DNA of 19,651 bases from Candidatus Levyibacteriota bacterium (GCA_003173915.1 PPGL01000107.1:1-19651), one strand, 5' to 3'; positions 6,918-15,546 are shown, counted from the first letter of the stretch. Program-made: numbers and translations. The notes: a model not told the origin generated them from the letters alone.

Positions 6918-9893
6918 ATGCCTGTACGAATAGAAGTCGCAACTGTTGTTTTTGACTCCCGAGCTGTCGTACGTAAAAAAAAATTCTCTGACTTCTCCTT
7001 CTCAAATAAAATCCACGATGTTTTTTTACTCGATGTTTATACAACTGATAAGAAATTTTCAATAAAACAACTTGATACACTTGCCTCTTCGTTGTGCAAT
7101 CCCGTAACACAAGAATACTTTTTTACCACTCCTGAAAAAGGCAATGATTTTGCAATCCGTACAAATTTTTCCTATGCAATAGAAATAGGATTTCTACCAG
7201 GAGTTACAGACAATATTGCTCATACTGTTAAAGAAATTGCAACAGATTTACTAAAAGTATCATTTGAAAACAGAGAGGATTTTTATACCTCTCAAGTTAC
7301 CTTTATTACAGGCGATCTTACCAAAAAGGAAGTACAACAAATTGCAGATAGCTTATATAATCCACTGATTCAAAGAGCATATATTAAATCAAGAGAAGAG
7401 TTTGAGAAAGATCATGGAATGGATATTATCATTCCAAAAGTAACCCTTACAGGAAGTGCGCATACGTTGGAAGTAAACCTTAATGTATCAGATGATGAGC
7501 TTGCAAAAATTGGAAAAGAAGGAATAGAAAATAGTGATGGAACACGTCGCGGCCCACTTGCACTCAGTCTTGCTTTTATGAAAACAATCCAGAGTTACTT
7601 TACTACCCTAAAGCGAAATCCTACAGATATAGAACTAGAATCAATTGCACAAACGTGGTCTGAGCATTGCAAACACACTATTTTTGCAAATCCTATTGAC
7701 GAGATTTCTGATGGACTTTTTAAACACTATATCAAACGCGCAACAGATGAAATTAGAAAAAGAAAAGGAGATAACGACTTTTGTATTTCTGTATTTACAG
7801 ACAATTCTGGAGGAATTGCATTTGATGAAACATGGATGGTAACACATAAAGCAGAAACGCATAATAGTCCTTCAGCACTCGACCCATTTGGCGGTGCAGT
7901 AACAGGAATTGTCGGAGTCAACCGAGACGCAATGGGATTTGGGCTAGGAGCAAAACCTGTTGCTAATTATTATGGATTTTGTTTTGCCGATCCAAGAATA
8001 AATATTCCCTTATATAAAGATCAACAGAAGAAACAAAAAATGCTTTCTTCAAAACGAATTATGGAAGGGGTTATCGACGGAGTTAATGCAGGTGGTAATC
8101 AATCAGGAATTCCAACGCCACAAGGATTTGTCTATTTTGACGAAAGTTATCGAGGAAAACCACTTGTTTTTGTTGGGACTGTCGGACTCATTCCACGAAA
8201 AATTAATGGAAAATTATCCCATGTTAAAAAAGCATTGCCAGGAGACTTTATTGTTATGGTTGGTGGGCGAGTTGGAAAAGATGGTATTCACGGAGCAACA
8301 TTTTCTTCGGAAGCAATCAGTGTTGGCAGTCCAGCAACTGCTGTACAAATTGGTGATCCGATTACTCAGAAAAAAATGAGCGACGCACTTATAAAAGAAG
8401 CACGAGATATGTTGTTCTATCATAGTATTACCGATAACGGTGCAGGTGGACTTTCGTGTTCGGTTGCGGAAATGGCAAAAGAGTCAGGTGGATGCATTGT
8501 AGAGCTTGAGAAAGTTCCGCTCAAATATCCCGGCCTTGAACCTTGGGAAATTTGGATTTCAGAATCGCAAGAACGGATGACACTTGCTGTAGCACCAGAC
8601 AATTGGGAAGCGTTTAAAGATTTAATGAATCGGCGCGGAGTAGAAGCAACAATTATTGGAACATTTACTGATTCTGGTATGTGCACTGTTACATACAATA
8701 AAAAAACAATTATCAATTTGGATATGGAATTTCTTCATAACGGTCTTCCCAAGATTCCTATGACAACAACATATATACAAAAAAAGTATGATGAGCCAAG
8801 GCCCTCCCAACAAAAAAATCTTACTGATTCTTTTCTTTCGATGTTAGCAAAACTTAACATAACAAGTTATGCATTTATTAGTCAGCAATATGATTACGTT
8901 GTTCAGGCAAATTCTGTTCTCCCCCCACTGCAAGGAAGGGGACGAGTAAACGCTGATGTAAGTGTATTTCGACCTGTTCTGAGCTCACAAAAAGGAGTCA
9001 TTCTTTCTCAAGGACTCTATCCTACCTATAGTCAAATCGATACCTATGATATGGCAGCTGCATCTATAGACACAGCAATAAGAAATGCAGTTGCTGCAGG
9101 GGGTAACCCAAATCATTTAGCACTTCTTGACAACTTTTGTTGGGCAAGTAGTAATGATAAAGAAAAACTTGGACAGCTTAAAAAAGCAGCACAAGCATGT
9201 TTTGACATTGCAGTGGAATATGGGGCGCCTTATGTTTCTGGAAAAGATAGTATGTTTAATGATTTTAATGGATATGACCAGCATGGTAAGCTAGTACAAA
9301 TATCTGTTTTGCCGACACTTCTTATTTCTTCATTTGGAGTAATTGATGATATCAACAGTGTTGTGTCCCTGGATGCAAAACATGCTGGAGATAGTGTCTA
9401 TCTTCTTGGAGAAACATTTGACGAGCTTGGCGGATCAGAATATTTTGCATCACTTGGTTTTGTAGGGAATAGTGTTCCAAAAGTAGATGCCAAGAAAAAT
9501 AAAAAATTATACGAAGCATTTTACAAGGCAACACAAAATAATCTTGTTGCATCAAGCCAAAGTGTTAATAGAGGGGGACTTGCAGTTGCATTTGCCAAAA
9601 CAGCAATGGGAGGTATGCTTGGACTACATGTTGATTTATCTAGCCTTCCAGGATCTGTTTCTTCAGACGATTTTGCGCTTTACTCAGAAAGTCAGGGAAG
9701 AATTCTTGTCACAGTTTCTAAAAAAAATATACCTGCTTTTGAAGACGTAATGAAAGGAACTATTTTTGCTAAAATTGGAGAAGTAACAAAAAATACTAAT
9801 GTAATAATAAAAGGATTACAAGGAAATAAAATTATTACAACAACAATTGAGGATATGCTTATGTCGTATAAAAGTACGTTTGCAGGATATTAA
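6918..9893 (+). CDS. purSL: Phosphoribosylformylglycinamidine synthase, PurS-PurL fusion
   Basis: A 991-residue synthetase subunit that converts FGAR, ATP and glutamine-derived ammonia to FGAM, step four of de novo purine synthesis. PurL alone is about 720-750 residues. The extra N-terminal part (about 1-165) looks like two PurS-like units, each closing with a similar SLxNPxxQ stretch (58-65 and 145-152), the second opening with FLPGVTDNIAHTVKEI. The PurL core has the catalytic SEHCKH (248-253), ETHNSPSALDPFGGA (313-327), GRVGKDGIHGATFSSEA, the ITDNGAGGLSCSVAEMA stretch, and in the second half the VSGKDSM motif. The combined layout matches the PurSL class found in several bacterial phyla, which works with a separate PurQ. 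The promoter gives a near-leaderless start at 6918. No frameshift is seen. Other purine genes are not in the window. Confidence 0.94.
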   Translation: MPVRIEVATVVFDSRAVVRKKKFSDFSFSNKIHDVFLLDVYTTDKKFSIKQLDTLASSLCNPVTQEYFFTTPEKGNDFAIRTNFSYAIEIGFLPGVTDNIAHTVKEIATDLLKVSFENREDFYTSQVTFITGDLTKKEVQQIADSLYNPLIQRAYIKSREEFEKDHGMDIIIPKVTLTGSAHTLEVNLNVSDDELAKIGKEGIENSDGTRRGPLALSLAFMKTIQSYFTTLKRNPTDIELESIAQTWSEHCKHTIFANPIDEISDGLFKHYIKRATDEIRKRKGDNDFCISVFTDNSGGIAFDETWMVTHKAETHNSPSALDPFGGAVTGIVGVNRDAMGFGLGAKPVANYYGFCFADPRINIPLYKDQQKKQKMLSSKRIMEGVIDGVNAGGNQSGIPTPQGFVYFDESYRGKPLVFVGTVGLIPRKINGKLSHVKKALPGDFIVMVGGRVGKDGIHGATFSSEAISVGSPATAVQIGDPITQKKMSDALIKEARDMLFYHSITDNGAGGLSCSVAEMAKESGGCIVELEKVPLKYPGLEPWEIWISESQERMTLAVAPDNWEAFKDLMNRRGVEATIIGTFTDSGMCTVTYNKKTIINLDMEFLHNGLPKIPMTTTYIQKKYDEPRPSQQKNLTDSFLSMLAKLNITSYAFISQQYDYVVQANSVLPPLQGRGRVNADVSVFRPVLSSQKGVILSQGLYPTYSQIDTYDMAAASIDTAIRNAVAAGGNPNHLALLDNFCWASSNDKEKLGQLKKAAQACFDIAVEYGAPYVSGKDSMFNDFNGYDQHGKLVQISVLPTLLISSFGVIDDINSVVSLDAKHAGDSVYLLGETFDELGGSEYFASLGFVGNSVPKVDAKKNKKLYEAFYKATQNNLVASSQSVNRGGLAVAFAKTAMGGMLGLHVDLSSLPGSVSSDDFALYSESQGRILVTVSKKNIPAFEDVMKGTIFAKIGEVTKNTNVIIKGLQGNKIITTTIEDMLMSYKSTFAGY

Positions 9894-9907
9894 AAGCGTA
9901 AATTGAT

Positions 9908-10708
9908 ATGAAACCAAAAGCATTAGTTTTTTCAGGATATGGGTTGAATTCAGAAGAAGAAACACTTCTTGCTTTTCAAATGGCAGGAGGAGAAGGGGAT
10001 ATTGTTCATATTAATGATATTGTTGATGGTTCATATAAACTATCTGATTATCAAATTCTTGCATTCCCAGGAGGGTTTGCCTATGGAGACGACACAGGTG
10101 CAGGAAATGCGTATGCACAAAAAACAAAGAATCACTTGTGGGAAGATTTAGTAAAATTTGTTTCTGAAGATAAATTAATTATTGGCATTTGTAACGGATT
10201 TCAAATTCTTGTTAACCTAGGTTTGTTACCGGCACTAAAAATGCAATATAGCAATAGGCAGCTTGGACTCATGCCAAACGAATTGCCTCGCTACACTGTC
10301 AGATTTGTTGATTTGAGAATTGATAATCCACATTCTCCTTGGACGAAAAATCTTGAAATGATTTCGATTCCTGTGTCAAATGGCGAAGGCAAATTATATG
10401 CAACTGAAGAAACGTTAAAAGAAATTAATGAGAAAAAATTAGTTGCTTTTCGATATGTAAAAGGACCTATGTGTGAATATCTGAATGTTCCTGCAAGTCC
10501 AAATGGATCAATTGATGATATTGCAGGAATTACCGACGAAACAGGAAAAATATTAGGAGTTATGCCACATCCTGAGCGTGCAATGTTTTTTACACAATTA
10601 CCCAACTGGCAAGTAATAAAAGAAGAATATCTAAGACAAGGAAAAGAATTATCCAAATTTGGGCCTGGATTTGGGGTATTTAAAAACGCAATAAACTATT
10701 TTACCTAA
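9908..10708 (+). CDS. purQ: FGAM synthase glutaminase subunit PurQ
   Basis: A 266-residue class I glutamine amidotransferase that releases ammonia from glutamine for PurSL. The nucleophile elbow is GICNGFQIL (Cys about 95), the oxyanion strand is FPGGFAYGDD, and the catalytic His-Glu pair lies in MPHPERAMF near the C-terminus. It is longer than the ~225-residue Bacillus PurQ and matches the PurQ companion of PurSL systems. It follows purSL by 14 bases with no own promoter or Shine-Dalgarno visible, so it is read from the same message; how the ribosome finds this internal ATG without a binding site is open. After it, 10709-10803 is T-rich with no clear terminator hairpin. Confidence 0.94.
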   Translation: MKPKALVFSGYGLNSEEETLLAFQMAGGEGDIVHINDIVDGSYKLSDYQILAFPGGFAYGDDTGAGNAYAQKTKNHLWEDLVKFVSEDKLIIGICNGFQILVNLGLLPALKMQYSNRQLGLMPNELPRYTVRFVDLRIDNPHSPWTKNLEMISIPVSNGEGKLYATEETLKEINEKKLVAFRYVKGPMCEYLNVPASPNGSIDDIAGITDETGKILGVMPHPERAMFFTQLPNWQVIKEEYLRQGKELSKFGPGFGVFKNAINYFT

Positions 10709-10803
10709 AGCTCCAACATATACTTTCTTCATAATTTTTTGCGCTTTTTTTATCTTCTTTTTACATCAAAACTCACATAATAATCTAAAACCACCACACT
10801 TTT

Positions 10804-11463
10804 ATGACATTTACAAATAGAGAGGAAGCAGGAAAAGCTCTTGGGAATGAACTTCTATTGTATGCATACAACAGTATTGTTTGTGCAATTCCACGAGGAG
10901 GAGTACCTGTTGCATTTGAAGTCGCCAAAGCAATCCATGCTCCGCTTTCTCTTATTGGCGTAAGAAAAATTGGTTCTCCATGGAACGACGAATTTGCAAT
11001 TGGAGCTATAGCAGAATTTCATACAATTCTTCTTGATGAAGAAACTATTCAAGAACAATACATTTCAAAAAATGAAATAAAAGACAGAATTTATAGAGAG
11101 AGAAACGAACTCAATAGACGAATAAGTCTATATCGACCTGGAAGTTTCCCGTCTCTCAAAAATAAAACAGTCATTATAGTTGATGACGGGCTAGCAACAG
11201 GCCTTTCTGCAAAAGCAGCAATTATCGCGATTGCCAAACTTCGTCCGAAAAATATCATTTTTGCTGCTCCGGTGTGCTCAGCTGACACACTTCAAAATCT
11301 TCTAACTGTTGTTATAAACGTCGTGTGTGTTATTGCCCCTACAGATTTGCAATCAATTGGGCAGTGGTACGAAAATTTCCCACCTGTGACGGATAAAGAA
11401 GTTATATCTCTTTTAGAAGCTGGATCGCAAAAGATGCCAAAACATTTTAGCAAACACGGATAG
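10804..11463 (+). CDS. Phosphoribosyltransferase-fold protein
   Basis: A 219-residue protein of the type I PRTase fold. The PRPP-binding loop reads VIIVDDGLATGLSAKAA (123-139), with the two acidic residues and the ATG of the canonical motif. The N-terminal part has CAIPRGGVPVAFEVAKAI (27-44) and RKIGSPWNDEFAIGAIAE (54-71), the pattern of the large group of stand-alone PRTases annotated as predicted phosphoribosyltransferase. In some bacteria relatives are fused to or lie beside alpha/beta hydrolases, and here one follows at 11867. Substrate base is unknown; xanthine/hypoxanthine salvage cannot be claimed. It comes after purQ but is separated by 95 bases with a possible weak promoter (TTTACA 10760-10765, TAATCT 10781-10786, spacer only 15). 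It converges with the small membrane protein gene. Confidence 0.87.
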   Translation: MTFTNREEAGKALGNELLLYAYNSIVCAIPRGGVPVAFEVAKAIHAPLSLIGVRKIGSPWNDEFAIGAIAEFHTILLDEETIQEQYISKNEIKDRIYRERNELNRRISLYRPGSFPSLKNKTVIIVDDGLATGLSAKAAIIAIAKLRPKNIIFAAPVCSADTLQNLLTVVINVVCVIAPTDLQSIGQWYENFPPVTDKEVISLLEAGSQKMPKHFSKHG

Positions 11464-11485
11464 TTCTTTTCGCAAACAGTTGTTA

Positions 11486-11740
11486 TTATTCTTCTTTTGA
11501 GCGTTGAAACATTTTTTTAATTTGTTCAAAAGCTGTTGTTGCAAGGGTTGATCCAATTGTTGATGCAACTTCTTCAGGATACTTTTTGGCCTCATGTATT
11601 CTTTTATCAATCGTATTAATAAAAAGCCTTATTTTCTTCCACATAAAAAAAATGAATATAACAATACCAATCAGTAACAAACCATAGAGAATCATAAATA
11701 CAATTCCGATAATGTAGTAGGCAGTTTGGAGTTGTTCCAT
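11486..11740 (-). CDS. Small membrane protein with cytoplasmic amphipathic tail (84 aa)
   Basis: An 84-residue protein with one long hydrophobic helix (about residues 8-34, IIGIVFMILYGLLLIGIVIFIFF) followed by a basic segment WKKIRLFINTIDKRIHEAKKYPEE and a charged C-terminal helix ending FEQIKKMFQRSKEE. The form, one N-terminal helix with a helical cytoplasmic tail, resembles small DUF948/holin-like or division-associated proteins common in CPR genomes, but no family is claimed. Its start lies 126 bases from the divergent alpha/beta hydrolase gene at 11867, and its stop is 22 bases from the converging phosphoribosyltransferase. No convincing promoter or Shine-Dalgarno is seen directly before the ATG. 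Confidence 0.7.
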   Translation of the reverse strand: MEQLQTAYYIIGIVFMILYGLLLIGIVIFIFFMWKKIRLFINTIDKRIHEAKKYPEEVASTIGSTLATTAFEQIKKMFQRSKEE

Positions 11741-11866
11741 GTAGTCACTGCATCAAAATTGTGTTTGGTTGTTTTGAAAATCACGTAACATTTACGAAAG
11801 AACGATCTTGCTTTTTTTTTACATACCTTTGTGCACTTCATAAGTAAGTACAGATACGCTAAGTGA

Positions 11867-12739
11867 ATGTCAAAGATAAAAAAAGACTTTATTTTTACTT
11901 TGCCAAATAAAAGAAACCTTTCCTACACTGAGTATGGAGTTGACACAGGATTTCCTGTTTTTTATTTGCACGGCATTACGAGCTCGCGTCTTTCTGCACA
12001 ACCTGCAGATGAAGTTGCCAAAAAAATGAATATTAGACTTATTGCAGTTGATAGACCTGGCATTGGATTGTCGTCATTATTTCCTTTTCAGACTCTCGTA
12101 GAATGGACTGATGATCTAAAAAATTTAGCAAATGCATTACACATCGATACCTTTTCTGTCTTGGGACATTCAGGCGGAGGAGCATATGCACTCGCAAGTG
12201 CATACACAATGCCCGAAAGGCTTCAATCTGTCAGTATTGTTGGAAGCGCAATCCCTTTTACTACATACAATCTCAAAAAGTTTTTGCCAAAACATTTTCA
12301 CTACATAAAAAGCCTTGCCAAAAATATTCCTTGGTGTTTTTCTGCTCTTATGGCAACTCTACGATTACTTTTTTTAAAGAGAACAGACAGTGTTGTTGAT
12401 GCAAATTTGAAAATATTACCAGAAGCAGATAGAAATATTTTGACCAACAAAAAACTCAAAGAAATGCTTGTCATAAGTGCAATGGAAGCCTGCCGCCAGG
12501 GAAGCCAGGGGATTTCTCAAGATGCGTCTCTTCTTACTTCGGATTGGGGTTTTGATATAGAAAATATTAAAAAGCCAGTTACCATTTGGCATGGAACAAA
12601 CGATCTTACGATTCCTCTTCCTGCAGCAAAGTACCTACACCATTTACTTCCAAATTCAGAGTTAATTACAAGAAAAAATCAAGGGCACTTATTTCTTTTC
12701 TCACAATGGGAACCAGTTTTAAAAAAATGTTGTAAGTAA
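11867..12739 (+). CDS. Alpha/beta hydrolase
   Basis: A 290-residue canonical alpha/beta hydrolase. Oxyanion-hole region YLHGITSSRLS (34-43), substrate-pocket stretch AVDRPGIGLSS (60-70), nucleophile elbow LGHSGGGAYA (Ser102), acid Asp246 in WHGTNDLTIP and base His274 in NQGHLFLF. A cap of about 70 residues lies between the core halves (about 130-200). No signal peptide is visible, so it is probably cytoplasmic. Such enzymes act on esters, lactones or epoxides; the substrate cannot be told. A -10-like TACGCT at 11855-11860 lies six bases before the ATG, which would give a leaderless transcript, though its -35 is weak. The gene converges with a second hydrolase at 12779 with 39 bases between stops. 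Confidence 0.9.
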   Translation: MSKIKKDFIFTLPNKRNLSYTEYGVDTGFPVFYLHGITSSRLSAQPADEVAKKMNIRLIAVDRPGIGLSSLFPFQTLVEWTDDLKNLANALHIDTFSVLGHSGGGAYALASAYTMPERLQSVSIVGSAIPFTTYNLKKFLPKHFHYIKSLAKNIPWCFSALMATLRLLFLKRTDSVVDANLKILPEADRNILTNKKLKEMLVISAMEACRQGSQGISQDASLLTSDWGFDIENIKKPVTIWHGTNDLTIPLPAAKYLHHLLPNSELITRKNQGHLFLFSQWEPVLKKCCK

Positions 12740-12778
12740 AGAAGAATTAAATACGTGCAAACTCAAATTTCTACGAAT

Positions 12779-13465
12779 TCATACGTGAGAAAGCAGCCAT
12801 GATTTTGTTTTTTCATATACCTCGTTTGCTGTTTCGTCAAAATTGTGTGTAGCATTTTTGTAGAAAAAAATATCTTTAGGCTCATGTGCCAATTGATAAA
12901 GCGTTGCAGAAGAAAGAGCTGGCAAAACGTCATCTTTTCTTCCATGAAGAAGCAGTAACGATTGCTTCATGTCAAATTGCGCGATTGCCTCAGCTCCGAA
13001 ATTTTGTGGAGCAAGAGCTACAATTGTCGAAATAGTTGGAATAGCAGCTGCTACTTGTATCACAACAGCCCCTCCAAAAGAATGTCCCACAAGACCAATA
13101 GACTGTATCCTATCGCTTTGCAAAAAATTAATTCCTGCAAGAACATCAAGAATTGCTTCGCCGATATCAAGTGCGTCTCGAAAACGAATGTGCAGACAAT
13201 TTATTTGCCATTTTGTAAGTTCTGTTGCAAGTCGAGGATATACATTCTGACCTGGTGAGTCAAAATCATTTTCTTCTCCTCCTACAAAGATTACTGCTTT
13301 TTTAGCATAACGCGCACCGTAATAATGACATTCAATCGCTCCTTCTTCTGTTTGCATTTGTACACGACGATACCCTTGATCGGAGAGCATTCCTATGCGA
13401 ATGTCTTGAATTGTTAGGTCTACTTCTTCTCCAAAAATCTGTGCAGAGATGGTAGTTGTTTGCAT
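12779..13465 (-). CDS. Alpha/beta hydrolase, dienelactone-hydrolase-like
   Basis: A 228-residue hydrolase with a complete triad: nucleophile elbow VGHSFGGAVVIQ (Ser129), Asp178 or Asp179 in LLHGRKDDVLP, and His207 in NATHNFDE. The N-terminal 45 residues (MQTTTISAQIFGEEVDLTIQ onward) form an additional strand-rich segment before the core. The last part, ANEVYEKTKSWLLSHV, is typical of dienelactone-hydrolase-like and peptidase S9-like small hydrolases. No export signal. It has low resemblance to the neighbouring hydrolase at 11867 beyond the fold, so a recent duplication is unlikely. No clear promoter; TAGACT or AACAAT lie close to the ATG. Confidence 0.86.
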   Translation of the reverse strand: MQTTTISAQIFGEEVDLTIQDIRIGMLSDQGYRRVQMQTEEGAIECHYYGARYAKKAVIFVGGEENDFDSPGQNVYPRLATELTKWQINCLHIRFRDALDIGEAILDVLAGINFLQSDRIQSIGLVGHSFGGAVVIQVAAAIPTISTIVALAPQNFGAEAIAQFDMKQSLLLLHGRKDDVLPALSSATLYQLAHEPKDIFFYKNATHNFDETANEVYEKTKSWLLSHV

Positions 13466-13540
13466 GAGAGTCTATTGTTACACAAGAGCCGATGTTATGT
13501 ATAAAAATTGTGTAGGAGTTTCTTCATAACTGAAGACTGC

Positions 13541-13891
13541 TTACCTTTGCTTGCGAGCGTAGTAGAAATGAATTAGAAAAACAATAAGTCCGATCAGTGA
13601 GTACGATATTGCTTTTTCAAAATCGTTTCTTTTTGTTGTGTTTCTGTCATCTTCGACGCTTTTAAGACACAGTTGGTAAGCCTGTGTGTCTTGTGTGTTA
13701 CTTACTTGCTTTTGGTTAGAAGCTGGCACAGGAACATTACAGCGCGCCTCTGTTTCGTATGAAAGAGGATATGGTCCTCCTGAGGAAATGTTCACAATAT
13801 AATGAATATCAGCAAAAATTCCAACAATCAGTAAAATAAGTCCGATTAAACTGACAACATAAAAGTAAATTGTTGGAATAAGTTTTTGCAT
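13541..13891 (-). CDS. Two-TM membrane protein with extracytoplasmic cysteine loop
   Basis: A 116-residue protein with membrane helices at about 9-30 (YFYVVSLIGLILLIVGIFADI) and about 92-109 (ISYSLIGLIVFLIHFYYA), and a polar loop of about 60 residues between them. The loop contains Cys51 and Cys75, which could form a disulfide, and the C-terminus is basic (YYARKQR), so by the positive-inside rule both ends should be cytoplasmic. The family is not recognised; similar two-helix proteins are frequent in CPR genomes. A -10 box TATACT on the minus strand (13902-13907) lies ten bases before the ATG. The next gene upstream is the CsbD-like protein on the same strand. Confidence 0.72.
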   Translation of the reverse strand: MQKLIPTIYFYVVSLIGLILLIVGIFADIHYIVNISSGGPYPLSYETEARCNVPVPASNQKQVSNTQDTQAYQLCLKSVEDDRNTTKRNDFEKAISYSLIGLIVFLIHFYYARKQR

Positions 13892-13912
13892 ATGCTAAGT
13901 CAGTATAGCATA
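13891..13912. promoter_or_regulatory. Inverted repeat TATGCTA/TAGCATA over a promoter and start codon
   Basis: TATGCTA (13891-13897) and TAGCATA (13906-13912) are perfect arms with an 8-base spacer. They cover the -10 box (minus-strand TATACT, 13902-13907) and the first base of the ATG of the two-TM protein gene. It could be an operator; AT-rich chance is also possible. Confidence 0.35.
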
Positions 13913-13918
13913 TTGCAG

Positions 13919-14098
13919 TTACTTGTTGGGATTGGTATCTTTCTCGACGTCTTCTTGCAAATCGCCTGCTTTTTTCTGAGCTTCGTCAGTTGTTTGTTTT
14001 ACTCCACCTTTTACACCAGACAATTTATCCTCTGATTCTTTTTGTAATTCTTCTCCTTTTGTTTTTGCTTGGTTTTTAAGATCATCTACTTTTCCCAT
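13919..14098 (-). CDS. Small CsbD/LEA-like hydrophilic stress protein (59 aa)
   Basis: A 59-residue protein. It reads MGKVDDLKNQAKTKGEELQK and continues with Lys/Glu/Asp/Gln-rich repeats such as GVKGGVKQTTDEAQKKAGDL, ending DTNPNK. There is no hydrophobic stretch and no Cys, Trp, Tyr or Phe, so it should be a soluble, largely helical or disordered protein. The periodic K-G-x-x-x-E/K pattern resembles CsbD and LEA proteins, which are general stress proteins; membership is inferred from composition and not proven. The start is supported by AGGGGTGAT six bases upstream, the second clear ribosome binding site in this window. A -10-like TATGCT (minus strand, 14120-14125) lies before it. Confidence 0.78.
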   Translation of the reverse strand: MGKVDDLKNQAKTKGEELQKESEDKLSGVKGGVKQTTDEAQKKAGDLQEDVEKDTNPNK

Positions 14099-14104
14099 AT
14101 TTTA

Positions 14105-14113
14105 ATCACCCCT
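14105..14113 (-). promoter_or_regulatory. Shine-Dalgarno before the CsbD-like gene
   Basis: On the minus strand AGGGGTGAT lies six bases before the ATG at 14098. Its GGTGAT half is identical to the extended canonical ribosome binding site. With the site at 6604-6613 it is the only strong Shine-Dalgarno found, and both precede very small proteins. Confidence 0.7.
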
Positions 14114-14211
14114 AAATTTAGCATAGCCCCCAAGAATAAGACACAAATAAGAAAACAGACATAATATATTTAAGCGATGTTACTTTGTGAAGGAAAAGAG
14201 AAAACAATACC

Positions 14212-15534
14212 TTACTTTTCAAATGCAACTGCGGTAAATGCACACTTTCGCCCAGCAGGAATCATATCTGGTCCAAGTGTTGCTTCTGCTGCAGTTAAAG
14301 AAACAGATGGTAGTATTTCAGTACGAGGATCAGAGTTGCAAACGTATTTCACGCAAATTCTATTGTGCCATGAAACCTCTTCAAGAGATGTTCCTTTTTT
14401 TCGAAGATAAACGGAAATTTTATCAGGAAGAACAAAATCTTGTATAATCATTTTAACATCACGGGAAAATAACTCTTTCAAATAATTCCACCGCTCGTCA
14501 GTACTTTGTTCTACATCGCCAAAAGGTAATGCCACACCTCGACCCCTATTAATAATTGATGTTTCACTTCCAGCCCAAGAAGCTTTTACTACTTTTCCTA
14601 TCTTTCTTGCTTCATCAATATCTTGAGTAGAAGATACAAATTTTGAGGGAATAAGAATTTGCGTAAGCCTTTCAAGTCTTTCTTTTCCAAGATGCTTTGT
14701 CCAAAATCCCATTAAAGAGCTATCAAAAATGAGAGCAAACACTCCTTTGTTAACAAGCGCAGTAAAGCTGCCTGAAAAAAGAATTTTATTAGCTGCTACA
14801 CCCATATCTACCAACTCTTTTGGAGAAAATGCTGTTTCATTAAGTATTCCATTGTATGCATCCCATTTTGGACTTATTACCTTTTCCCGTAACTCTTCTT
14901 CAAGAAGTAAATCCATTGTTAACAAACCTCCTGACAGTTTTTGTATTAGTTCAATAAAACGCCGAGCATTAGAAAGATGGGGATTATTCACTTTAAGAAG
15001 CGCGATAGAGCATTTGTCTTTTGGACTCTCTATACCACACATCGACCGAAGAGTTGTAATAATATGTGTTGCAGTCGAATCATTAATCTGCTGCAAATTG
15101 TAGGCAAATTGTTCGGCCATCATAAGAGCACTTGCACCATCTACTGCTTCAAGTTCGTTAATAAATATTTTGCCATTATTAAAAATTGCATCAACTCGCC
15201 ATGAAAAGGGTACCTGATAGTCTAACCCTACTCCTAGGCTGTTTTTATAGGTATCTGGCAGATCTTTAAGAGCTTTCGCAAGGTATAGTACGTCTTCTCC
15301 AAATTCAAGAAGTTGCTTATGTATTAGACTTGATAAAAAAACTGGTTCGGCAGTGATTCGAAATGTTGGTTCTTTTATGTGCTCTTGTCCATAAAAAGGT
15401 CCGAGTTCTTTAATTACCTCATAGGCATGGTTTGCGCTTAGAAGAAGTGTATGAAATTTCTCTGCAGAAATCCCCAGCTGATTTGCCTGAGAAATGAGGT
15501 TATTTTCGTGTACCGGATATGTCTGCACTGACAT
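14212..15534 (-). CDS. Divergent ATP-grasp-like protein, possible amidoligase
   Basis: A 440-residue protein without a signal or membrane segment. No family is recognised with certainty, but the second half has the order expected of an ATP-grasp fold: a lysine strand VVKASWAG (315-322), a glycine-containing loop INRGRGVALPFGD (328-340) and a hinge-like strand MIIQDFVLP (362-370), followed by SVYLRKKG and RICVKYVC strands. An earlier stretch, FSWRVDAIFNNGKIFINELEAVDG (110-133), resembles the substrate side of circularly permuted ATP-grasp enzymes (glutathionylspermidine-synthase-like), and NKGVFALIFDSSLMGFW (262-278) the region before the nucleotide site. If correct it would join a carboxylate to an amine using ATP. 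It diverges from the FemAB/GNAT-like gene across 132 bases. Alternative: an unrelated orphan with chance resemblance. Confidence 0.6.
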   Translation of the reverse strand: MSVQTYPVHENNLISQANQLGISAEKFHTLLLSANHAYEVIKELGPFYGQEHIKEPTFRITAEPVFLSSLIHKQLLEFGEDVLYLAKALKDLPDTYKNSLGVGLDYQVPFSWRVDAIFNNGKIFINELEAVDGASALMMAEQFAYNLQQINDSTATHIITTLRSMCGIESPKDKCSIALLKVNNPHLSNARRFIELIQKLSGGLLTMDLLLEEELREKVISPKWDAYNGILNETAFSPKELVDMGVAANKILFSGSFTALVNKGVFALIFDSSLMGFWTKHLGKERLERLTQILIPSKFVSSTQDIDEARKIGKVVKASWAGSETSIINRGRGVALPFGDVEQSTDERWNYLKELFSRDVKMIIQDFVLPDKISVYLRKKGTSLEEVSWHNRICVKYVCNSDPRTEILPSVSLTAAEATLGPDMIPAGRKCAFTAVAFEK

Positions 15535-15546
15535 ATAAGAATTCTT

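Noticed and set aside
10709..10803. Intrinsic terminator after purQ
   Set aside because: There are T-runs but no GC-rich hairpin before them.
12962..13258. Two overlapping plus-strand frames of 93-98 aa inside the second hydrolase
   Set aside because: Cysteine/serine-rich antisense translations of a conserved hydrolase with a complete triad on the minus strand.
14177..14410. 77-aa plus-strand frame at the end of the ATP-grasp-like gene
   Set aside because: Antisense shadow without a promoter or ribosome binding site.
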